Origin: GCA-2737725 sp965229355
GTDB lineage: Bacteria; Pseudomonadota; Alphaproteobacteria; Rhodospirillales; Rhodospirillaceae
Direction: 5' to 3'
Assembly: GCA_965229355.1 (NCBI GenBank)
Contig: OZ245869.1
Span: 3,906,001 to 3,970,000, forward strand
DNA length: 64,000 nt
Below the pieces are notes generated by a model that did no database searches, had not been told where the DNA came from, and was given only the letters and a program-made list of their open reading frames with translations. Positions within the stretch are counted from its first letter, which is position 1. Every line of letters starts with the position of its first letter. Of the stretch, positions 17,100 to 27,601 are shown in pieces. The position numbers and the translations under genes are program-made.

Positions 17100-19517
17100 T
17101 TAGAAATCAGCGCGGACGCGAATGCCGACTTCACGCTTTTGGTATGTTTCGGTGAACACCAAGCGGTCGTTGTTCGCACGTGATGTCGTCGAACCTGTTG
17201 GCAGACGTTTGTTGTCCGTCAGGTTGGTGACATACACTTCCAACGACGTGCGCGGCACCAGGTCGATACCGGCACGTAAGTTCGCTTTCCATGCACCCGG
17301 GTTGTAATCGACTTGGCTGAAGTCGACATAGAAGCCGCTTTCGTACATCACGTCAGCACGGATGTACCAAGCGCGCTCGCCGATCTCGCCGTGGATTGTC
17401 GGGCTTAATGAACCAGACCACTCAGCCACATAACGCGGCTTCAAGCCGTTTGACGACACCGAGAAGTTACCTGAACCCAAGATGGCGGTTTCAACGGTAC
17501 CGCGTGACAGGTACTCGGTCAGTTCGCCGTCCACGTAACCCAAGCTACCGGTCAAGCTCAGCCAATCGGTGGCTTCGGCGGTGGCTTCGAAGTCTAGCCC
17601 TAAGCTTTTCGAACTGCCCGGACCACGGAACGATGACGTCCCCACCGGCAAGATCACAACCGATGCGAACGGCTGGTTTTTCCAATCGGTGTAGTAGGCC
17701 GCCAAGGTGAACGACCACCAATCTTCACGCTGTTTCCAACCCAGTTCATACGTGGTGTTCTTTTGTGTCGGTGTGAACACGCCGAACAATGTCGGATCGG
17801 GGATCACAGTCGGCGCAACGCTGTTGATGAAGGCCGCTTGCGTTTGCACGCCCAACAACGTGCCGGTCGAGTAGCTGGCGTAAGTTGTCACGCCATCGAA
17901 CGGCTTGTAGGTCAAGATCACGCGCGGAATGATCGCCTTGTCTGAATCTTCAAGATTGCAGACCGTGACGTTGCCGCAGGCAATAGCGGGGTTACCGTTG
18001 ATGAGCACTCTTGATTTTTCGTGCGCATAACGAGCTTCCGCCGATACAGTGAACTGATCGCTTAAGTCGTAATCAATCGACCCAAAGACACCCAGTGTAT
18101 GGTTGTTTTGGAAGTCCAGCGTGTTGGCAACGGGTGTTGCCCCCTGACGGAAGCGCTGACCATATTGGCTGGCGCCAAACAGGTAACGCAGCGGTTGTTC
18201 CTGATCCGACGAAATGCGGCCTTCAAAGTACGTTTCGCGAATGTAGCGGATGGTGCCAGCCGGCTGCACAACGCGTTGGCCAGCTTGAGCCCCCGTGCCG
18301 ATACCTGCACCATACAAACCGTCGAGAATGTTCGTAGTACCGGTCGCAGCACGCGACATTGTGAATTCGAACAGATGATCGTTCGGCAGATCGTACTCAG
18401 CACCACCTTGCAGACGGTATGTTTGGTGATTGCCGCCAAACCCGCCTTTATATGGACCTTGCACCAGATCGTACTTGGTCATGTATGGGTTGAATGACGT
18501 GACAGCCAACAATGCGTTAGTTGCAGTCGTCGGTGTAGCACCGCCCTGCACTGTTGCAACGGTCGGCACGCGCGTAACCGGCGTGACGATGTTATCACCA
18601 CGCGGAATGGTACCGCAGAAGGTCGCGATGGTGAGGGTCGACAAATCACGGGTGAACGGAATGGTACGGCCCGTCACAACGTCAACGTAGTTGCCGCTAA
18701 CGGTTTGGCGGCACTGGCCTGCCGGTGTAGTGGCCGGAACGCCAGCGATACCACCTGTATCGACTGCGCTGGTGTAGTAACCGGTCATCTTGAAGCGCAA
18801 CTCATCGGTTGGCTTGAAAGTGACGGTACCGCTGGTCGATTTGTCAATCGAACGGCCCAGTGGCGAACCATCGCCATATTTAAAGTCGCCGCCTTGCTTG
18901 TCATACGCGGCATAGATGCGCATACCGATCTTTTCTGTGATCGGACCACCGACAGCGCCTGAGATTTTCACGTCATCAAATTGCGATGGCGAATAGCCCA
19001 GCTCCGCTTTGCCTTCCCACACATCGCCCGGCATTTTCGGGATGTAGTTAATGGCACCTGAGAATGTGTTGCGACCAAAGTACGCCGTTTGCGGACCTTT
19101 GATAACTTCAACGCGTTCTAAGTCACCGAACGGTACGAACCCCGAGCCAGCGCCCATATAGCTGCCATCCCAAAAGATAGCGCCAATTTGCGTGGACGGC
19201 GTGTTGACCTGCTGCACTTGACCGCGGAAACGAATATCCGGGCTTGAGCGACCATCGCGACCTGTATTGGTGACGAAATCAAACCCTGCTGTGTAATCGG
19301 CCAGATCTTCTGGGCTGACGATGCCAGCGTTATCTAATTGAGTTTGGCCAAAGGCCGCAACCGACACCGGAATTTCGTAAATACTTTCCGCACGTTTACG
19401 CGCCGTAACCGTGATTTCTTCGATGAAGTTTGTGTCCTGCGCAATCGCCAGCGATGGCAATGCAGGAATAGCCGTAGTTGCCGCCAGCAAAATTGCTAAG
19501 CGTGAACGCACTTTCAT
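17100..19517 (-). CDS. TonB-dependent outer-membrane receptor (2)
   Basis: An 805-residue receptor with a signal peptide (residues 1-26, ending AIAQ), a TonB-box-like EEITVTARK near residue 33, a plug with the RVEVIKGPQTAYFGR motif near residue 133, and a barrel ending in VRADF. It resembles receptor 1 in plug sequence. The substrate is unknown. It has its own terminator and a separate upstream region, so it forms a single-gene unit. Confidence 0.93.
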   Translation of the reverse strand: MKVRSRLAILLAATTAIPALPSLAIAQDTNFIEEITVTARKRAESIYEIPVSVAAFGQTQLDNAGIVSPEDLADYTAGFDFVTNTGRDGRSSPDIRFRGQVQQVNTPSTQIGAIFWDGSYMGAGSGFVPFGDLERVEVIKGPQTAYFGRNTFSGAINYIPKMPGDVWEGKAELGYSPSQFDDVKISGAVGGPITEKIGMRIYAAYDKQGGDFKYGDGSPLGRSIDKSTSGTVTFKPTDELRFKMTGYYTSAVDTGGIAGVPATTPAGQCRQTVSGNYVDVVTGRTIPFTRDLSTLTIATFCGTIPRGDNIVTPVTRVPTVATVQGGATPTTATNALLAVTSFNPYMTKYDLVQGPYKGGFGGNHQTYRLQGGAEYDLPNDHLFEFTMSRAATGTTNILDGLYGAGIGTGAQAGQRVVQPAGTIRYIRETYFEGRISSDQEQPLRYLFGASQYGQRFRQGATPVANTLDFQNNHTLGVFGSIDYDLSDQFTVSAEARYAHEKSRVLINGNPAIACGNVTVCNLEDSDKAIIPRVILTYKPFDGVTTYASYSTGTLLGVQTQAAFINSVAPTVIPDPTLFGVFTPTQKNTTYELGWKQREDWWSFTLAAYYTDWKNQPFASVVILPVGTSSFRGPGSSKSLGLDFEATAEATDWLSLTGSLGYVDGELTEYLSRGTVETAILGSGNFSVSSNGLKPRYVAEWSGSLSPTIHGEIGERAWYIRADVMYESGFYVDFSQVDYNPGAWKANLRAGIDLVPRTSLEVYVTNLTDNKRLPTGSTTSRANNDRLVFTETYQKREVGIRVRADF

Positions 19518-19756
19518 GATGGAGCTCCCCTCCGATATTAAACAATTCGATGCGCGCTGCCCTTACAGCGTTCCCCAATGCATCGAGACCAGATCAATGC
19601 TGAGTGGTTTATGCAAGCAGAGCTACACGATAACGCACTTGTTTCACTGCATGAACAAACTTGACGCAAAACAACTGAAAGCAGTGTCAGCACAACTCGA
19701 AGCAGTTTGACAAATCTCAAGGTCAAAACCCTGGAATTACGAAATACGCCAAAGAA

Positions 19757-19788
19757 AAAGCCCGCAGGTTGTTAAACCTGCGGGCTTT
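19757..19788 (-). terminator. Intrinsic terminator after TonB receptor 3
   Basis: A 14-bp stem AAAGCCCGCAGGTT / AACCTGCGGGCTTT with a 4-nt loop; symmetrical, with T-rich sequence on both sides. It is close in sequence to the 17047 terminator. Confidence 0.88.
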
Positions 19789-19823
19789 CTTAGTTTCCCC
19801 CTCGCTAAACTTAAGTCGCTACG

Positions 19824-19862
19824 CGCCTACCATTTAGTCGTGCGAAGCACGCCTACCATTTA
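19824..19862. repeat. Direct repeat duplicating the 3' end of TonB receptor 3
   Basis: CGCCTACCATTTA occurs at 19824-19836 and again at 19850-19862. The second copy contains the last codons and stop of the receptor (Lys-Trp-stop), so the terminal codons are duplicated 26 nt downstream. A small GTGC-TTC-GCAC hairpin lies between the copies. Confidence 0.7.
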
Positions 19863-22345
19863 AATGTGGTGCGGGCGTAGTAGTAGCCGCCGTTAAAGCC
19901 AAACGGCGTGAAGTTCGAGTATTGCAGGAAACCGTTCGGGTTCGGGCCTGCAATGGTGCCTGCACCAGCCGGGTTGGCCACAGTGGTCGGCACCTTATCC
20001 GGGTATTGATCGAAGATGTTGTTGGCGCCAACAGCGAAGCTGATGCTGTCGTTCAGCGCATACCCTAACTCGGCATCGAAGATCCATTCAGCGCCGAAGG
20101 TTTGATCCAACGCAGGTGTGGCATTGCGTGAGGTGTACTTGCCATAGCGGTTGCTGCGTAAGTTCACATTGAACGCATCGATGTCGTAGTTGATGCCCAA
20201 GTTCAGCTTGTTCTTGGGTTGCGCCACGGTAAAGCGGCCTTCTTCAACACGTGCGAAGCGGTTGAGTTGCAAGCCCAAGGCCGTCAACGTTGACGGATTC
20301 GGCTTCACCGACAACACGTTTGTGTCGTTGAAGTTCACGCCAGCGGTTAAACCCAACTCACCATCTCCAACCGGAGTGGTGTAGTTGGCAATAATATCGA
20401 CGCCCTTCGTGCGGGTATCAATCGCGTTGGTGAAGAACCGACCACCCGTCACGCCTGGGAAGCCGCGCGAGGTGAGGAAGTTCTGCACGGCCGTGCCGGT
20501 CAGGTTTTCAGACAACACGATGCGGTCTTTGATCTTGATGCGGTACGCATCGACCGTAACGTTCAGGCCATCCACAGGCTTCGATGTGAAACCGACACTG
20601 TAGTTAGTGGATTTCTCAGCCTTCAGCGGTTCAGAGCCTAACAGCTTGGCAATCGGGCTGCTCACCTGGAACGTGCGCACTTCAAACGGCAAGCCGTTGA
20701 TGAAGTTTGTCGCCGTTGAGGTGAAGTACGATTGTTGCAGCGATGGCGCACGGAAACCGTTCGAGATCGCACCGCGCAAGCCAAACGCATCGGTGAAATC
20801 GTACTTGAACGCGGCTTTACCAGACACCGTATCGCCGAAGTCAGAGTAGTCTTCATAACGGCCAGCAACCGACAGCAACAACTGCTCGGTCACGTTGGTT
20901 TCCATATCGACATAGGCTGACATCGAGTGACGGCCCACATCGGTCGCATCTGTTGGGCGGAAGCCAGGGAAGCCTTGCGCGCCCGGAGCGCACAACGTGG
21001 TTGCACTTTCACGGCCAGCTTCTGTCAGCAAGCAGCGGCCACCATCAGCCCACGAGGCCAATTCACCTGCGCCGATTTCGTAGCTCTCGTGACGCCATTC
21101 ACCACCCCATGCAATGCTGATGGGGCTGGACCAGCTGGTTTCAACATCCGTGCCGAAATCCAAGTTCGCGACAAACTGTTGGTAATTCAGCTTACCGGCA
21201 TAGAATTCCAGAGGGCTGGTCGCGCCGTATGTAGCGTTTTCCGTGTTCTCAACACCGAACGGGAAGTTGTTGTAGCCATATACAACGGATGCATCCCAAC
21301 GAATGTCGCCTTCGCCCTTTACGCCGCCAGCCACCGATGCGTCATCGATGTCAGACGTAATGTACGGCAAGAAGCCATCCGGGTAGATCGCGCGGATGTT
21401 GTTGGCATCGCGCGGACGGCGCCATGTGGCACCAGCTTTACCTTCGCGGTGACCGTAGTTGCCGAATGAGTAAATCTCGATCCCATCAGCGACCGGCAAG
21501 TTCATGTTGTAGACAACGTTGATGTCTTCAACGCGGCTATCGCCATATTTGAAATTGCTGGTGCGGTTGATCGTCGCTTCACGCGGGTCAGCTGCACCCG
21601 AGGCCAGTGTGTTGTACTGCTGGCGAATATCCGGGCCTTGGCGATTGGTGAACCCACGGTGACGGTATTCAGCCGTCAGGTTCAGGGCCCCTTCTTCGCC
21701 CAGCGCAATGCCGGTGTTGCCTTGCACATGGTACAGGTCACCATCGCCTTCATAATGCGTGCCCAAGGTGCCCGTCAGCGAGCCACCTTCGCTTGCATCT
21801 TTCAGGATGATGTTGATGACGCCCGCGATGGCATCAGAACCATACTGTGCAGCAGCACCATCGCGCAGAATTTCAACGCGCTGAATGGCTGAAGCCGGAA
21901 TGGCGTTCAAGTCTGCGCCGGTCGAACCACGACCCACAGAGCCGTTCAAGTTCAGCAACGATGTTTGGTGGCGGCGCTTACCGTTGATGAGGACCAGCGT
22001 TTGATCGGGTGAAAGCCCGCGCAGCGTGGCCGGGCGAACGTGGTCGGTCCCGTCGGTGATGCTGGGCTTCGGGAAGTTGTAGGACGGAACCAAGTTGTTC
22101 AACATTTGGTTCACTTCGCCAGATCCATTGCGGATCAGTTCTTGCGCCGAGACAACGTCGATCGGCACGGGCGAGTCAGAAATGGTGCGGTCTAAGCGGC
22201 GCGTACCGGTAACGATGATTTCTTCCGAAATATCGGCGGCTGGTTGCGACAACGCTGGAGAGATAAAGGTATAAGTGGTGATCGCCGTTGCGGCCAACAA
22301 AGTAGCCTTGCGAACGGAACGTGAGAATGACGACTGCGGTGTCAT
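19853..22345 (-). CDS. TonB-dependent outer-membrane receptor (3)
   Basis: An 830-residue receptor of the type with an N-terminal EEIIVTGTRR box and plug motif VEILRDGAAAQYGSDAIAG; the barrel ends RTTFKW. I chose ATG at 22345 (MTPQSSFSR): it gives a normal signal peptide, with alanine-rich cleavage after ALSQPA, and has AAGGGG upstream. A start at 22447 would add 34 unlikely residues. The plug subtype differs from receptors 1 and 2, so the substrate is probably different. Confidence 0.92.
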   Translation of the reverse strand: MTPQSSFSRSVRKATLLAATAITTYTFISPALSQPAADISEEIIVTGTRRLDRTISDSPVPIDVVSAQELIRNGSGEVNQMLNNLVPSYNFPKPSITDGTDHVRPATLRGLSPDQTLVLINGKRRHQTSLLNLNGSVGRGSTGADLNAIPASAIQRVEILRDGAAAQYGSDAIAGVINIILKDASEGGSLTGTLGTHYEGDGDLYHVQGNTGIALGEEGALNLTAEYRHRGFTNRQGPDIRQQYNTLASGAADPREATINRTSNFKYGDSRVEDINVVYNMNLPVADGIEIYSFGNYGHREGKAGATWRRPRDANNIRAIYPDGFLPYITSDIDDASVAGGVKGEGDIRWDASVVYGYNNFPFGVENTENATYGATSPLEFYAGKLNYQQFVANLDFGTDVETSWSSPISIAWGGEWRHESYEIGAGELASWADGGRCLLTEAGRESATTLCAPGAQGFPGFRPTDATDVGRHSMSAYVDMETNVTEQLLLSVAGRYEDYSDFGDTVSGKAAFKYDFTDAFGLRGAISNGFRAPSLQQSYFTSTATNFINGLPFEVRTFQVSSPIAKLLGSEPLKAEKSTNYSVGFTSKPVDGLNVTVDAYRIKIKDRIVLSENLTGTAVQNFLTSRGFPGVTGGRFFTNAIDTRTKGVDIIANYTTPVGDGELGLTAGVNFNDTNVLSVKPNPSTLTALGLQLNRFARVEEGRFTVAQPKNKLNLGINYDIDAFNVNLRSNRYGKYTSRNATPALDQTFGAEWIFDAELGYALNDSISFAVGANNIFDQYPDKVPTTVANPAGAGTIAGPNPNGFLQYSNFTPFGFNGGYYYARTTFKW

Positions 22346-22667
22346 TTTTTGAAGGCCCCTTCTTATTATTAAGAAATAATGACAGGCCGAAGTGTAGGTA
22401 CCGCGATTTTCCCCCGCAACGGTAAGACATCCTAAATCTAATAACACTTTTAAGGTGTGTTATCGCCGCAACACATCGAAAATCATGAGGTTTTGCTGTA
22501 AGATCAGAATGTTGACGAAACTATTTTAATCAGGCTGCTGCTGGTCATGCGGCATCTGACGCAGTGTTGACCGAATATATAAGCGTAAGGATGCGCTAAA
22601 AGCTGTTCATGGCTCCCAATCGTCACACCTCACACGAGCCGCTTATCACCGTTTAGAGTATTACGAC
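22346..22667. other. Intergenic region between TonB receptor 3 and the hybrid kinase
   Basis: No gene is seen. It holds the promoter region of receptor 3 on the minus strand. An inverted repeat ATAACAC-N9-GTGTTAT lies at 22441-22463, about 100 nt upstream of the receptor start codon, a possible operator. No clear terminator for the kinase gene was found. Confidence 0.45.
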
Positions 22668-25600
22668 TTACGCCGCGGCTTTATCCATCAATTGACGAAT
22701 GCCGGCGGCGAGTACCGTCGCTGGCGAGGGTTTCATAAAAAACAGATCAGCACCGCGCTGCAGTGCCCCCTCTTCGCCAGACTTGTCGCTATACCCCGTG
22801 CAAAGAATGGCTTTCAGGCTCGGATTCAGTTGTTTGATGCGCTGGATCAAATCAAGCCCACGCAGGTGCGGCATAATTTGGTCGCTGATCACAACATCCC
22901 AGCCAATCGGTAGATCCTTTACGAACTCCAGCGCTTGAAGAGGCGAATAGCAAACCGTCGTGCGATACCCGATGCGCATTAAAGCAATCGACAACGCATC
23001 GGCCACATCTTCTTCGTCATCGACAATCAAAATACGCTCGCTGCCGTTCAGCGCGTATTCTTCTTTTGATTCACTGTGCTGGGTTTCTTCAGAAACTTCG
23101 ACGGGCTCCGTATAAATCGGCCAATAAACTTCAAAGGTAGCACCCACTCCTGAACGACTGCGCACGGTAATGACACCATCATTGGCCGCGACGATGCTAT
23201 TCACAACGGCCAGCCCCAACCCAGAGCCACTGCGCTTTTGTTTTGTCGTAAAGAAAGGATCGAAAATCTTTTGGGCAATGCTGGCCGTGATCCCGCTGCC
23301 ATTATCTTTACACGTAATGCACAAGTAATCTGTACCAGGCCGCAAAGCTGCAGTCGCATAGAAGAAGCCATCAATCTTTTCAGCCGTGCTCAAGCCTTTG
23401 GTAAAGGGCGGCTTATTGCCTTTAATACGCGTCAGGCCCGTTGTTATGGTGACTTTTCCTGATTGGCCATTCAATGCATCGCTAGCGTTGATACCAAGGT
23501 TCAGAATAATCTGCGCCACTTGTCCTTCGTTGGCCATAATAAACAAATCAGGCGAGACAGACGGCACCTGCAACATTGTGTTTGTCGGCAAACGTCCTCG
23601 TAAGATTATTTCAGCTTCGCTCATCACGTTGGCTACATTCACAGGCTCGCGAATTGCATCTTGCGCGCGTGAGAATGTCAGAATTTGGCTCACCAAATCC
23701 GCGGCGCGTCCGCATGCTGTTACGATGCGGCTTGCATATATATTAGGACGTGACCCCTCTTCCGTTTCACCAGCAATCAAATCGGCAAATGCGCGTGTTG
23801 CAGCCAAGATGTTGTTGAAGTCGTGAGCCACACCACCAGCAAGACGCCCGAGCGATTCCATCTTTTGCGTCTCAGCCAACTGACCTTGCAGTTCTGCTTC
23901 ACGTGCATCGCGCGCCGTGGCTTCAGTAATATCAGTTGATGCATACAGCATGCCGCCACCTGGAATGACAGCGACGCGCATGTCGTGAACGGTCGAGACA
24001 CCATTGTCGCTATGATAGACAACGTTTTCTCGCCAGCGCCCATGCTTCAGAATCGCGCGGCGAATTTGGCGATACAGATACTTTGCATTTGGCTCGGTGT
24101 TGGTGAACACATCGTGAAGGTATCGGCCGACCAAAGGTCCAGCAACATCGCGTACACCGTCGTGTGCTGCTTGGTTGGCATAAATTACTTTGCGATCTGG
24201 TCCTTCGATCACAATACTATCCTGGCTATAATCAAGCGCCGTCACAACGGCAGCCAGCCAGTTCTCTTTACGAACTTGCTCGTCGATATCCACCAACAGC
24301 GTTTCAGTAATAAGCTCACCCGAGGTCTCAATGGTGGGACGCCCACGCGCAAGCATCCATTTGTATTCGCCCAGAATAGTACGTAAGCGAATTTTGAATT
24401 CGTAAGGCATATGCGCGCGAATATGGTCGGCAACCATATTTTGGTGTTGCGCCAAATCGTCGGGGTGGAATAAATCGCGAAGTCGCATCGTCGCGCGAGG
24501 GCCCATAAGCTTGTGCGCGGGAATACCCAAGATGGCTTCGATACCATCGTTAATCCACACCGCACGCTGTTCGCCCTCAATCTCACGCGAGCGAACTGCG
24601 ATGCCAGCGACGTTCGCCACCATGGCTGACAAACGGCGCTCGCTTTCTTCCAGCGCCATTTCCCGACGTTGGTGATCGTCGATATCTACAAGCAATGTTT
24701 CAGAAACAATCTCGCCATCGACGTCGACAAAGGGGCGACCGCGCGCCAGGAGCCATTTGTAAGTACCTTTCGCAGTCAGCACACGCACCTTGAATTCGTA
24801 AGGGCGCATCTCGGATACAGCAGTGCGCACAATGGGGCGCTGCATAACTAAATCATCGGGATGGAATAGGTCGCGGAAATGAAGATCGGCCTTTGGCCCA
24901 ATCAAACGCGACGTGGGATACCCCAGAATAGTTTCGACGCCATCATTGATCCAGATAAGATCCTGATTCACGCCACGAATGCGATTGCGGAGCGCAATAC
25001 CCTGCACATTTGCAACAAGCGCAGATAGACGAGCTTCTTTGGCAAGCATCGAAACCACTTGCTCGCGACAAAAGCGGAAGAAAGCATCGGTTTCAGTTTC
25101 GCCTTCTTGAGGGACGACCAATTGCAAAGCATTTGAACCACCGAGGAACGATGCAAATTGCAGCAATGGCGCAATGGCGTTGCGGCGCACAAACAGAAGC
25201 ATCAATAGGACTAAGGCTGAACTGACGATGATGACAAAGAACGCGCTGGAAAGCGCCAACATCATCGTCACTTTGTTTACGCGCGCATAATTAGCTTTGA
25301 CAAGCAATTGGCCGATAGGCTTTGCATCAGGCGGAGCATCATGTGACGGAGGAATATCCACCACCACTTCGTAGCTCGAAAACCAACCAACATCATTGGG
25401 CGGCGTATTAGCGCGGAAGAATTTAGGAAACCCAGGGATTGTCAGTTCGACAGACGTAACGTTGGGCGCCTTCAAAAAATTAGCCGTCGTCAATTCCAGT
25501 AAATCAGCGTCCAATGTATTGGCAATATACACCGTGGAATCAAGATAAGCGTTCATGCGGCTTATCATGCTTTGGGTCGCTTCGTTACGGAGAGAAATAT

Positions 25601-25790
25601 GCGTAACTGTCGCCGCGCTTAAAGCCGCAAATAGAGTCAGAATCATCGCAGGGATAACGAACGAGCGCATAAGCCGCAACGTAATGTGCGGAAATAAGCC
25701 ATAGGCACGCCAGAACGGAGTGCCTTTTGGCTCGTCCTCAGTCTTAACGGAGATCGGCGCGTCAAGCATCGTTCGCTTCAGTTCAATCAT
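22668..25790 (-). CDS. Hybrid sensor histidine kinase with three PAS domains and receiver
   Basis: A 1040-residue membrane kinase. In order: TM1 (about 43-66), a periplasmic sensor region of about 110 residues, TM2 (about 176-202), two tandem PAS domains that are duplicates of each other (both contain WINDG..ILG and RDLFHPDDL), a third PAS, the phosphoacceptor region (GGVAHDFNNILA), an ATPase domain (NLGINASDAL; GSGLGLAVVNSIV), and a C-terminal receiver (ILIVDDEEDVA; phospho-Asp in VISDQIMP). HDFNN-type kinases with a terminal receiver feed a phosphorelay. The partner is not encoded next to it. The start is weakly defined; Met at 25769 is an alternative. Confidence 0.9.
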   Translation of the reverse strand: MIELKRTMLDAPISVKTEDEPKGTPFWRAYGLFPHITLRLMRSFVIPAMILTLFAALSAATVTHISLRNEATQSMISRMNAYLDSTVYIANTLDADLLELTTANFLKAPNVTSVELTIPGFPKFFRANTPPNDVGWFSSYEVVVDIPPSHDAPPDAKPIGQLLVKANYARVNKVTMMLALSSAFFVIIVSSALVLLMLLFVRRNAIAPLLQFASFLGGSNALQLVVPQEGETETDAFFRFCREQVVSMLAKEARLSALVANVQGIALRNRIRGVNQDLIWINDGVETILGYPTSRLIGPKADLHFRDLFHPDDLVMQRPIVRTAVSEMRPYEFKVRVLTAKGTYKWLLARGRPFVDVDGEIVSETLLVDIDDHQRREMALEESERRLSAMVANVAGIAVRSREIEGEQRAVWINDGIEAILGIPAHKLMGPRATMRLRDLFHPDDLAQHQNMVADHIRAHMPYEFKIRLRTILGEYKWMLARGRPTIETSGELITETLLVDIDEQVRKENWLAAVVTALDYSQDSIVIEGPDRKVIYANQAAHDGVRDVAGPLVGRYLHDVFTNTEPNAKYLYRQIRRAILKHGRWRENVVYHSDNGVSTVHDMRVAVIPGGGMLYASTDITEATARDAREAELQGQLAETQKMESLGRLAGGVAHDFNNILAATRAFADLIAGETEEGSRPNIYASRIVTACGRAADLVSQILTFSRAQDAIREPVNVANVMSEAEIILRGRLPTNTMLQVPSVSPDLFIMANEGQVAQIILNLGINASDALNGQSGKVTITTGLTRIKGNKPPFTKGLSTAEKIDGFFYATAALRPGTDYLCITCKDNGSGITASIAQKIFDPFFTTKQKRSGSGLGLAVVNSIVAANDGVITVRSRSGVGATFEVYWPIYTEPVEVSEETQHSESKEEYALNGSERILIVDDEEDVADALSIALMRIGYRTTVCYSPLQALEFVKDLPIGWDVVISDQIMPHLRGLDLIQRIKQLNPSLKAILCTGYSDKSGEEGALQRGADLFFMKPSPATVLAAGIRQLMDKAAA

Positions 25791-25827
25791 ACAGCTGAGT
25801 AATCGTCTAATTTCGTCAGAGAAAAGA

Positions 25828-25863
25828 GGCCCTGATCGTCACCTTGCGGCGAAGATCAGGGCC
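25828..25863 (-). terminator. Probable terminator after chemoreceptor 1
   Basis: Stem GGCCCTGATC / GATCAGGGCC (10 bp) with a 16-nt loop, then TCTTTTCTC on the minus strand. The T-tract is imperfect. Confidence 0.65.
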
Positions 25864-25918
25864 CTAGAAACGCGTGAGAGAGAGAAACGCGTTTTGGATT
25901 CAATTCTCTTATTTCTTA

Positions 25919-27601
25919 TTAAGCGACTTTAATATCACTCAGGAACGTATCTACTTCCGAACGCAGTGTAGTGGATTGACGCGCCAGTTCTTTGGCTGCT
26001 TCCAACACTTGCGTCGATACTTGACCCGTTTCGCCTGCTGCTTTCGTCACGCCAACAATGTTGTTGGAGACTTCTTGCGTGCCTGACGCAGCTTGCTCAA
26101 CGTTACGTGCGATTTCCTTCGTGGCCGCACCTTGCTCTTCCACAGCCGAAGCGATGGTTGTCGAGATGCCGTTCACTTTCTCAATCGTTTCAAAGATGCG
26201 CTCGATGGCTTCAACAGAACCCTTTGTCGCGCTTTGGATTCCGCTAATTTGCCCACCAATTTCTTCGGTTGCTTTCGCCGTTTGTGTTGCCAGATTTTTC
26301 ACTTCCGACGCCACAACAGCAAAGCCCTTACCAGCTTCACCAGCACGAGCAGCTTCAATGGTCGCGTTCAAGGCCAGCAGGTTGGTTTGCTCGGCGATGT
26401 CGGTGATCAGCGCAACAACCTGGCCAATCTTACCGGCAGCTTCATCCAAACCACGCACCAGTTGTTTGGTCTTGGTGGCTTCGTTGACAGCTTGGTTGAC
26501 CACGCGGGTTGATTCAGCGACTTGACGGCTGATCTCTTGGATCGAGCTCGACAGTTCTTCTGTCGCCGCGGCAACCGTTTGAACGTTGGTCGAAGCTTGT
26601 TCCGACGCAGCCGCAACAGCGGTCGATTGCACGTTGGTTTCTTCGGCAGCAGCTTGCATGGTTTGCGCTGACGCTTCCATTTGCTGGCTGGCCGAGCTGA
26701 CAGTGCCCAGAACCAACTTGATCACGTTGTCGAAGCTGGCGGTACGTTGAGAAATCTTCTCAGCGCGCACCTCTTTGGCTTTACGCTCAACTTCCTGAGC
26801 AGCAACCATTTCTTCGTTCTTGATCATGTTGTCTTTGAACACTTCAACGGCGCTGGCCATAGAGCCAATTTCGTCGCGGCGATCAGTAAACGGAATGCGG
26901 ACTTGCTTATCGCCGTTGGCCAGTTGCGTCATCGTATCGGTGATATCGCTGATCGGGGCTGAAACGTTGCGGCCCACAAAAATCGTTGACCAGGCAATCA
27001 ATGCCAGTACAGCGACAATCGCGGTGCCAATCATGTACAGCGAAGTACCATACAGCGCGTCTGCTTCTTTTGTGGCCTTGTCCGAACCTTCTTGGTTCAG
27101 CTCTTTTAAAGAATCGAGCGCTGCACCGGCTTCATCATAAAGTTTGTCTCCATCGCCGTTATAAAACGCCGAGGCTTCGGTGTTTTTTCCAGCGGCAGAC
27201 AAATCAAGCATATGTTGTGAGCCTTTAAAGAAGGCTTCAGATTTCTTTTTGAAGGCATTGAAGCGTTTACGATCTTCGTCCCAGATAATGGTTTTTTCGT
27301 ACTCTTCGCCTTTTTCCTCGACGGTGAGTTCGTAACCATTCAAATCTTTTTCGTATTGCTTCATGGCCACTGGATCATTCGTCATGATGTGATTGGCCAA
27401 TGTAATGCGATAATCAGACAGCGAACTGTCCATGGCGCCAATCAGGCTGGTGCCGCTTAGCCAAATATCAGCAATTTCATTCGAGTGATCGTTGATTGTT
27501 TTCGCGGTGTAGACACTGAAACCTGCGAATGATGCAAAAATGATACCGATGAGGGCAAAAATGCCTGTCATCTTTTGTTTTATGCTAGCATTAGCGAACA
27601 T
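25919..27601 (-). CDS. Methyl-accepting chemotaxis protein, membrane type
   Basis: A 560-residue chemoreceptor. TM1 (about 12-33) and TM2 (about 188-208) flank a four-helix-bundle periplasmic sensor; HAMP follows (about 210-262, GRNVSAPISDITDTM), then the signalling domain with the hairpin tip QTNLLALNATIEAARAGEAG. Ligand binding in the periplasm controls CheA/CheW. No CheR/CheB pentapeptide is seen at the C terminus. I chose ATG at 27601 (MFANASIKQKM) because GGAGAGAG lies just upstream; the frame opens at 27646 without such a site. Confidence 0.93.
   Translation of the reverse strand: MFANASIKQKMTGIFALIGIIFASFAGFSVYTAKTINDHSNEIADIWLSGTSLIGAMDSSLSDYRITLANHIMTNDPVAMKQYEKDLNGYELTVEEKGEEYEKTIIWDEDRKRFNAFKKKSEAFFKGSQHMLDLSAAGKNTEASAFYNGDGDKLYDEAGAALDSLKELNQEGSDKATKEADALYGTSLYMIGTAIVAVLALIAWSTIFVGRNVSAPISDITDTMTQLANGDKQVRIPFTDRRDEIGSMASAVEVFKDNMIKNEEMVAAQEVERKAKEVRAEKISQRTASFDNVIKLVLGTVSSASQQMEASAQTMQAAAEETNVQSTAVAAASEQASTNVQTVAAATEELSSSIQEISRQVAESTRVVNQAVNEATKTKQLVRGLDEAAGKIGQVVALITDIAEQTNLLALNATIEAARAGEAGKGFAVVASEVKNLATQTAKATEEIGGQISGIQSATKGSVEAIERIFETIEKVNGISTTIASAVEEQGAATKEIARNVEQAASGTQEVSNNIVGVTKAAGETGQVSTQVLEAAKELARQSTTLRSEVDTFLSDIKVA

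Noticed and set aside
20927..21469. A 180-codon plus-strand open frame inside TonB receptor 3
   Set aside because: It is a shadow frame within a well-supported receptor gene; GC-rich codon structure opens long antisense frames here.
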